From contig JAJYDH010000228.1 of assembly GCA_021777685.1 (NCBI GenBank), forward strand, positions 1 through 9,589: a stretch of 9,589 nucleotides of DNA, read 5' to 3'. The DNA is from Planctomycetota bacterium. GTDB lineage: Bacteria > Planctomycetota > Planctomycetia > Isosphaerales > Isosphaeraceae. The notes below the pieces were generated by a model. That model ran no database searches, was not told the DNA's origin, and saw nothing but the letters and a program-made list of their open reading frames with translations. The position numbers and the translations under genes were made by a program. This document shows positions 6,661-9,589 of the stretch, piece after piece. Every line of letters begins with the position of its first letter. Position 1 is the stretch's first letter.

Positions 6661-7359
6661 TCAGCGCGAGGCGTGGAAGACCTGCCGGCCGTACTGGTTC
6701 AGGTGGCTCCGGCCGGTGACGGGATAGGCCACCTTCGTCACCGGGAACGACCGGATCGTCCGGAAGCCGGCCATCCGGAGCATCCCCTCGACGGCGGCCT
6801 GGTTCGGGCCGCACCAGTTCGACGGGTCGTTGGCGCACTCGTCGTGCGGGTAGAAGGCCATCGCCGGGACGCCGTGCTCGATCATGTCGACATGCGTCTC
6901 GACGATGATCTCCTTCGCCGCGACCGACGCCACCTTCATGAACGACGTGACCGGGTCGGGCAGGTGGTAGAGCACGCCCAGGAAGAGGACCAGGTCGAAG
7001 TGGCCCAGCCGCTCGGGCGAGATCTCCGAGACTTCCATCTCGGCGTCCTCGACCTTCGAGTTGAGCACCTTCCGGGCGAACTCGAATCCCGCCTTGCCGA
7101 TCGAGTCGACCCGCCAGACCCCGCCGTCGAGCGCGACCACCCGCCGGGCCCCCCGGCGCTCGCACTCGAACGAGAAGAAGCCGTCCCAGGCCCCGATATC
7201 GAGCACCGACTTCCCCGAGAGGTCGGCCGGCAGCCGGACCTGGGCGAGCTTGGTCGCCGAGTCGTCGATCCCGGGCGTCGTGACCCCGTTGCCCAGGTCG
7301 ATCCGGTGGAACCAGTTGATCTTCGCCAGCTCGTCACGCATCGTCGCCGTGGCGCTCAT
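6661..7359 (-). CDS. CmoB-like (Methyltransf_9/DUF1698) SAM-dependent methyltransferase, compact form
   Basis: A 232-residue class I methyltransferase on the minus strand. The start at 7359 is well supported by AGGGAGGA five bases upstream. It begins with the family signature INWFHRIDLGNGVTTPG (about 14-30), followed by SAM motif I VLDIGAWDGFFSFECERRGA (D54, G56), the acidic end of strand 2 VVALDGG, and VLFLGVLYHLPDP, and ends in the catalytic-lobe residues NQYGRQVFHASR. CmoB, which makes 5-carboxymethoxyuridine in tRNA from carboxy-SAM, is about 320 residues and has an N-terminal extension absent here. No cmoA is visible, so a plain SAM-dependent methyltransferase acting on a sugar or another small molecule is as likely as a tRNA enzyme. 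It is transcribed convergently with the FkbM gene, with stops 14 bases apart, so it is a separate unit. Confidence 0.85.
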   Translation of the reverse strand: MSATATMRDELAKINWFHRIDLGNGVTTPGIDDSATKLAQVRLPADLSGKSVLDIGAWDGFFSFECERRGARRVVALDGGVWRVDSIGKAGFEFARKVLNSKVEDAEMEVSEISPERLGHFDLVLFLGVLYHLPDPVTSFMKVASVAAKEIIVETHVDMIEHGVPAMAFYPHDECANDPSNWCGPNQAAVEGMLRMAGFRTIRSFPVTKVAYPVTGRSHLNQYGRQVFHASR

Positions 7360-7364
7360 CCCAT

Positions 7365-7372
7365 TCCTCCCT
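7365..7372 (-). promoter_or_regulatory. Strong ribosome binding site of the CmoB-like gene
   Basis: On the minus strand the sequence reads AGGGAGGA, then ATGGG, then the ATG at 7359. This is the clearest Shine-Dalgarno match in the window. It decides between two ATGs 5 bases apart: the upstream one (7362-7364) is out of frame and touches the site itself. Confidence 0.7.
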
Positions 7373-7405
7373 GAAAGCGAGCCCGAAGGGCCATGATCCC
7401 GGCGG

Positions 7406-7434
7406 AGGCTACGCCATCCCCGGATTTAGGTCAA
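7406..7434 (-). promoter_or_regulatory. Possible sigma-70-type promoter for the CmoB-like gene
   Basis: Read on the minus strand, TTGACC (7434-7429) stands 17 bases before TAGCCT (7411-7406), about 47 bases upstream of the start codon. The -35 box matches TTGACA at five of six positions, but the -10 box is poor. Chance matches are frequent, and planctomycete promoter rules are not well known. Confidence 0.3.
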
Positions 7435-7450
7435 GCCACATCGCATCAAG

Positions 7451-7580
7451 CGATCGGCCGCGGGGTGCCCCTCTCGATTCTGGGATCGCGACGCCCCTCG
7501 TTCCCATGCGGAGCGTGGGAACGAGGGTCTACGCTCTCGGCGATGCCCAAATTCGAGAGGGGCACCCTCGGCCGCGATCG
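7451..7580. repeat. 130-base nested imperfect palindrome (MITE/REP-like element)
   Basis: The ends are CGATCG (7451-7456 and 7575-7580). Inside them GGCCG pairs with its complement with a 2-base shift, then GGGTGCCCCTCTCGA (7463-7477) pairs perfectly with TCGAGAGGGGCACCC (7553-7567), and the centre is the 15-base stem at 7495-7527. The right arm has about 10 extra bases (TCTACGCTCT region), so the long hairpin would carry an internal loop. There is no open frame for a transposase and no target duplication is visible, so it resembles a non-autonomous or REP-like palindromic element. Confidence 0.7.
7495..7527. repeat. Central CCCTCGTTCCCATGC-GGA-GCGTGGGAACGAGGG stem-loop
   Basis: A 15-base stem with a GGA triloop: 7495-7509 pairs with 7513-7527, with a single T-G wobble. 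The core CGTTCCCA...TGGGAACG is a type of palindrome I know as dispersed in many planctomycete and some other bacterial genomes, where it is often mistranslated as SFPRSAWERG-like peptides. That peptide is indeed encoded here on the minus strand. Confidence 0.7.
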
Positions 7581-7603
7581 TTCGGATCTCGCGAGGTCGG
7601 CCA

Positions 7604-7632
7604 TTGCATCCACCTTTGGGGATCGTTAAATT
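7604..7632 (+). promoter_or_regulatory. Possible promoter of the surface-protein gene in an AT-rich island
   Basis: TTGCAT (7604-7609) lies 17 bases before TAAATT (7627-7632), within the AT-rich palindrome TTAAATTTAA (7626-7635). The island stands out sharply from the GC-rich surroundings, and sits about 90 bases before ATG 7723. The hexamers match the sigma-70 consensus only partly (three and four of six). The palindrome could also be a regulator site. Confidence 0.33.
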
Positions 7633-7722
7633 TAATTTCGGCAGGATGCGCGAGATGTGAGGTCTCGGGGCTTCCGGCCGATCATTTCTGAATCCCCCCC
7701 ACGAACGACATCGAGGCACAGC

Positions 7723-9589
7723 ATGGCAAAGCGACGCCCGCGGATTGAATCGCTTGAAGAGCGCCTGTGCATGGCCGCCGGCCCGACCCTACAGACCTCG
7801 ATTTCGCTGCCCACGTCGGGCTCCTGGACGCCGACGGTCTACCGGGCGTCGCCGATCTTCGCGGACCTCTTCAACACCGGCAAGGATAACCTGATCGCCG
7901 TCGCGGCCGGCGCCCAGCTCATCGCATACACCGAGAACGCGAACGGGACGGCGTCGGTCGCGGTGACCTACCAGGTCCCCAACGGCGTGGCCGATATCAA
8001 GTCGACGCCGATCGTCGTGACCGACCCGAGGACCGGCCAGAAGGACCTGTTCGCGGCGATGGGGCGGGACGAGACCAATCCGGGCTCGCTGGAAGACGGC
8101 CGGGTCTTCGGCTGGAACGCCCAGACCGGGCAGCTCCTGCCGGCCTGGGCCTCGGGCCTGAGCAGCGGCGTGAACGTCGACGGCCAGTCGGGCGTCTACG
8201 GCGCGCTGACATCGGGCAACCTGACCGGCAACGGCATCCCCGACATCGTGGTCACGTCCTTCAGCCACGACGTCACGGCGTTCTCGATCGACGGCACCCA
8301 GCTCTGGCAGTGGACCAACGACGACACGATCCTCTCGGGCGCCGTGATCGGGGATATCTACCGCGACGGCCATCAGGAGGTCGTCGTCGGCGGCGACAGC
8401 AGCAACAGCGCCTTCTATCAGGCCGGCGGCTGGGTCAACATCCTGAGCAGCACCGGGACCCTGGAACGGCGGATCTTCATCCCGGGCGAGGTGACGTGGT
8501 CGTCGCCGGTCCTGGCCGACCTCCAGGGGAACGGCCTGCTCGACATCGTCATCGGGACCGGACTGAACTACCAGGCCCAGAACGTCCCGGGGGCGCAGGC
8601 CGCCGGCGACAAGATCTTCGCCTTCGACCCGTTCGGCAACCTCCTGCCCGGCTGGCCCTACGCGACGACCACGCCGACCGACCCGGTCCCGCACGAGGTC
8701 CTGGCCGCGCCGGCGGTGGCCGACCTCCTGGGCAACGGCCAGCTCGAGGTGATCGCGATCGACCGGGCCGGCTACCTCCACGTCGTCCAGGCGAACGGCC
8801 AGGATCTGCCGGGCTTCGTCGGCGGCAAGGCGATCGCGCCCAACCTGCCCCAGAACCTCATCCCCGACGACTACGCCTCGCCGATCGTCGCCGACATCAA
8901 CGGCGACGGCAAGCCGGAGATCATCGCGGCGGCCGGGCCGTACCTCCAGGCGTTCGACACGAGCGGGAACCTGATCCCGATCGCCACGACCATCACCCCG
9001 CCCGGCGGCTCGCCCGAGGGGATCGACACGGCGGCGGCGGTCGGCAACTTCGACGGGACCGCCGGCCTGACCCTCGCCTTCGTCTCGTACAACGCGCAGC
9101 TCCAGAACCGGCCAGACCAGGTGATGGTCTACTCGCTGCCGGCGAGCACCCTGGCCCCGCCCTGGGCGATGCTCCGGAGGACCGCCTCGGGCGACGCCGT
9201 CGCCCGCTCGCCGATCTTCGACCAGGAGTACGTGGCCGAGGTCTACAACACCGTCCTGGGCTCGATCCCGGCCCAGTCGGTCCTGCAACCGTCCGTCGAC
9301 GCGCTGAACGCCGGGGCGCCGGGGCTGTTCGACACGACCCTGGCAATCACCTCCAGCCCGCTCGCCCGCCAGGCCGAGATCACCCGGCTCTATCAGGCGT
9401 TCCTGCTCCGGCCGCCCACCACGGCCGAGCTGACCGCCGGGACCACCTTCCTGGCGACCGGCAGCTATGCCCAGGAGGCGATCAACCTGGCGTCCTCGGC
9501 CGAGTTCGCCTCCAGGGCCGGCAACAACATCGCGAACGAGGTCTCGCAGCTCTACCAGGCGATCCTGAACCGGACGCCCTCGCAGGCCG
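7723..9589 (+). CDS. Secreted surface protein: planctomycete LEER-type N-terminus, FG-GAP/VCBS-like propeller, DUF4214 (3' end outside window)
   Basis: The frame is open from ATG 7723 to the window end (622 codons, no stop). A GAGG six bases upstream supports the start. The N-terminus MAKRRPRIESLEERLCMAAG fits the short motif found at the start of many exported planctomycete proteins (Planc_extracel, PF07595); there is no ordinary long hydrophobic signal peptide. Eight repeat units of about 45-68 residues follow, beginning near residues 43, 94, 160, 205, 260, 328, 385 and 436, with cores such as SSPVLADLQGNGLLDIVIG and ASPIVADINGDGKPEIIAA. These are FG-GAP/VCBS-type units, with possible Ca-binding D-x-N-G-D-G loops, that fold into a beta-propeller. 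From about residue 503 come DUF4214-like units (YVAEVYNTVLGS; ITRLYQAFLLRPP with SSAEFASRAG at 553-600; EVSQLYQAILNRTP from 606). Binding or cell-surface roles are typical; the ligand is unknown. It is probably its own transcription unit. Confidence 0.87.
   Translation, partial: MAKRRPRIESLEERLCMAAGPTLQTSISLPTSGSWTPTVYRASPIFADLFNTGKDNLIAVAAGAQLIAYTENANGTASVAVTYQVPNGVADIKSTPIVVTDPRTGQKDLFAAMGRDETNPGSLEDGRVFGWNAQTGQLLPAWASGLSSGVNVDGQSGVYGALTSGNLTGNGIPDIVVTSFSHDVTAFSIDGTQLWQWTNDDTILSGAVIGDIYRDGHQEVVVGGDSSNSAFYQAGGWVNILSSTGTLERRIFIPGEVTWSSPVLADLQGNGLLDIVIGTGLNYQAQNVPGAQAAGDKIFAFDPFGNLLPGWPYATTTPTDPVPHEVLAAPAVADLLGNGQLEVIAIDRAGYLHVVQANGQDLPGFVGGKAIAPNLPQNLIPDDYASPIVADINGDGKPEIIAAAGPYLQAFDTSGNLIPIATTITPPGGSPEGIDTAAAVGNFDGTAGLTLAFVSYNAQLQNRPDQVMVYSLPASTLAPPWAMLRRTASGDAVARSPIFDQEYVAEVYNTVLGSIPAQSVLQPSVDALNAGAPGLFDTTLAITSSPLARQAEITRLYQAFLLRPPTTAELTAGTTFLATGSYAQEAINLASSAEFASRAGNNIANEVSQLYQAILNRTPSQA

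Larger units (their letters stand above)
7360..7722. other. 363-base intergenic region between divergent genes
   Basis: This gap separates the minus-strand methyltransferase from the plus-strand surface protein. It holds the methyltransferase leader (7360-7434), a 130-base nested palindrome (7451-7580), a short CTCGCGAG palindrome (7588-7595), an AT-rich stretch (7625-7639) and the surface-protein leader with a weak GAGG site six bases before ATG 7723. I see no convincing small gene: the open frames here run through the palindrome and give its mirror peptides. Confidence 0.8.

Noticed and set aside
4589..7165. Long 858-codon minus-strand open frame
   Set aside because: It is antisense to the second SGNH gene and FkbM gene and overlaps the CmoB-like gene in another frame; its composition is rich in Arg, Gly, Pro and Asp with no domain, as expected opposite GC-rich codons.
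7426..7719. Minus-strand 97-codon open frame across the intergenic palindrome
   Set aside because: It encodes the SFPRSAWERG-type peptide that comes from the dispersed palindrome; there is no ribosome site and the mirror frame on the plus strand gives the same kind of peptide.
7789..9288. 499-codon minus-strand open frame
   Set aside because: Mirror frame of the propeller gene; repeats of Asp, Val, Arg and Gly simply reflect the codons of the sense strand.

Overview
The window is GC-rich, gene-dense bacterial DNA and most likely comes from a planctomycete. An Isosphaeraceae-like member is a guess from composition and gene style. The best evidence is the last gene, whose N-terminus has the short RIESLEERL motif typical of exported planctomycete proteins, followed by FG-GAP/VCBS-like repeats and DUF4214-like units. 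Two intergenic gaps also carry palindromes of kinds that are dispersed in such genomes. There are no RNA genes, CRISPR arrays or transposase genes that I can support.

Layout. (1) Bases 1-485: the 3' end of an MmgE/PrpD-family dehydratase gene, probably unrelated to what follows. (2) Bases 486-634: a gap holding an imperfect hairpin and a TCTCCC/GGGAGA palindrome. (3) Bases 635-6646: five plus-strand genes, namely a GT4-type glycosyltransferase, an AlgI-like MBOAT membrane O-acyltransferase, two tandem paralogous membrane-anchored SGNH-like (AlgJ/AlgX-like) proteins and an FkbM-type methyltransferase. (4) Bases 6661-7359, minus strand: a compact CmoB-like (Methyltransf_9/DUF1698) methyltransferase, convergent with the FkbM gene. 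(5) Bases 7360-7722: a 363-base gap with a 130-base nested palindrome, a possible promoter for each flanking gene, and the AT-rich palindrome TTAAATTTAA. (6) From 7723 past the window end: a secreted surface protein with eight propeller-type repeats followed by DUF4214-like units.

How the genes may work together. An MBOAT protein next to SGNH-like proteins is the arrangement of alginate- and cellulose-type O-acetylation systems: the MBOAT protein passes acyl groups across the membrane and the SGNH-fold partner attaches them to a glycan outside. With a glycosyltransferase before them and an FkbM methyltransferase after them, the block is best read as a cassette that builds and decorates (acetylates, methylates) a cell-surface or exported polysaccharide. 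The duplicated SGNH partner is its most distinctive feature. The glycan is not identifiable from sequence. Any link to the 7723 surface protein rests only on proximity.
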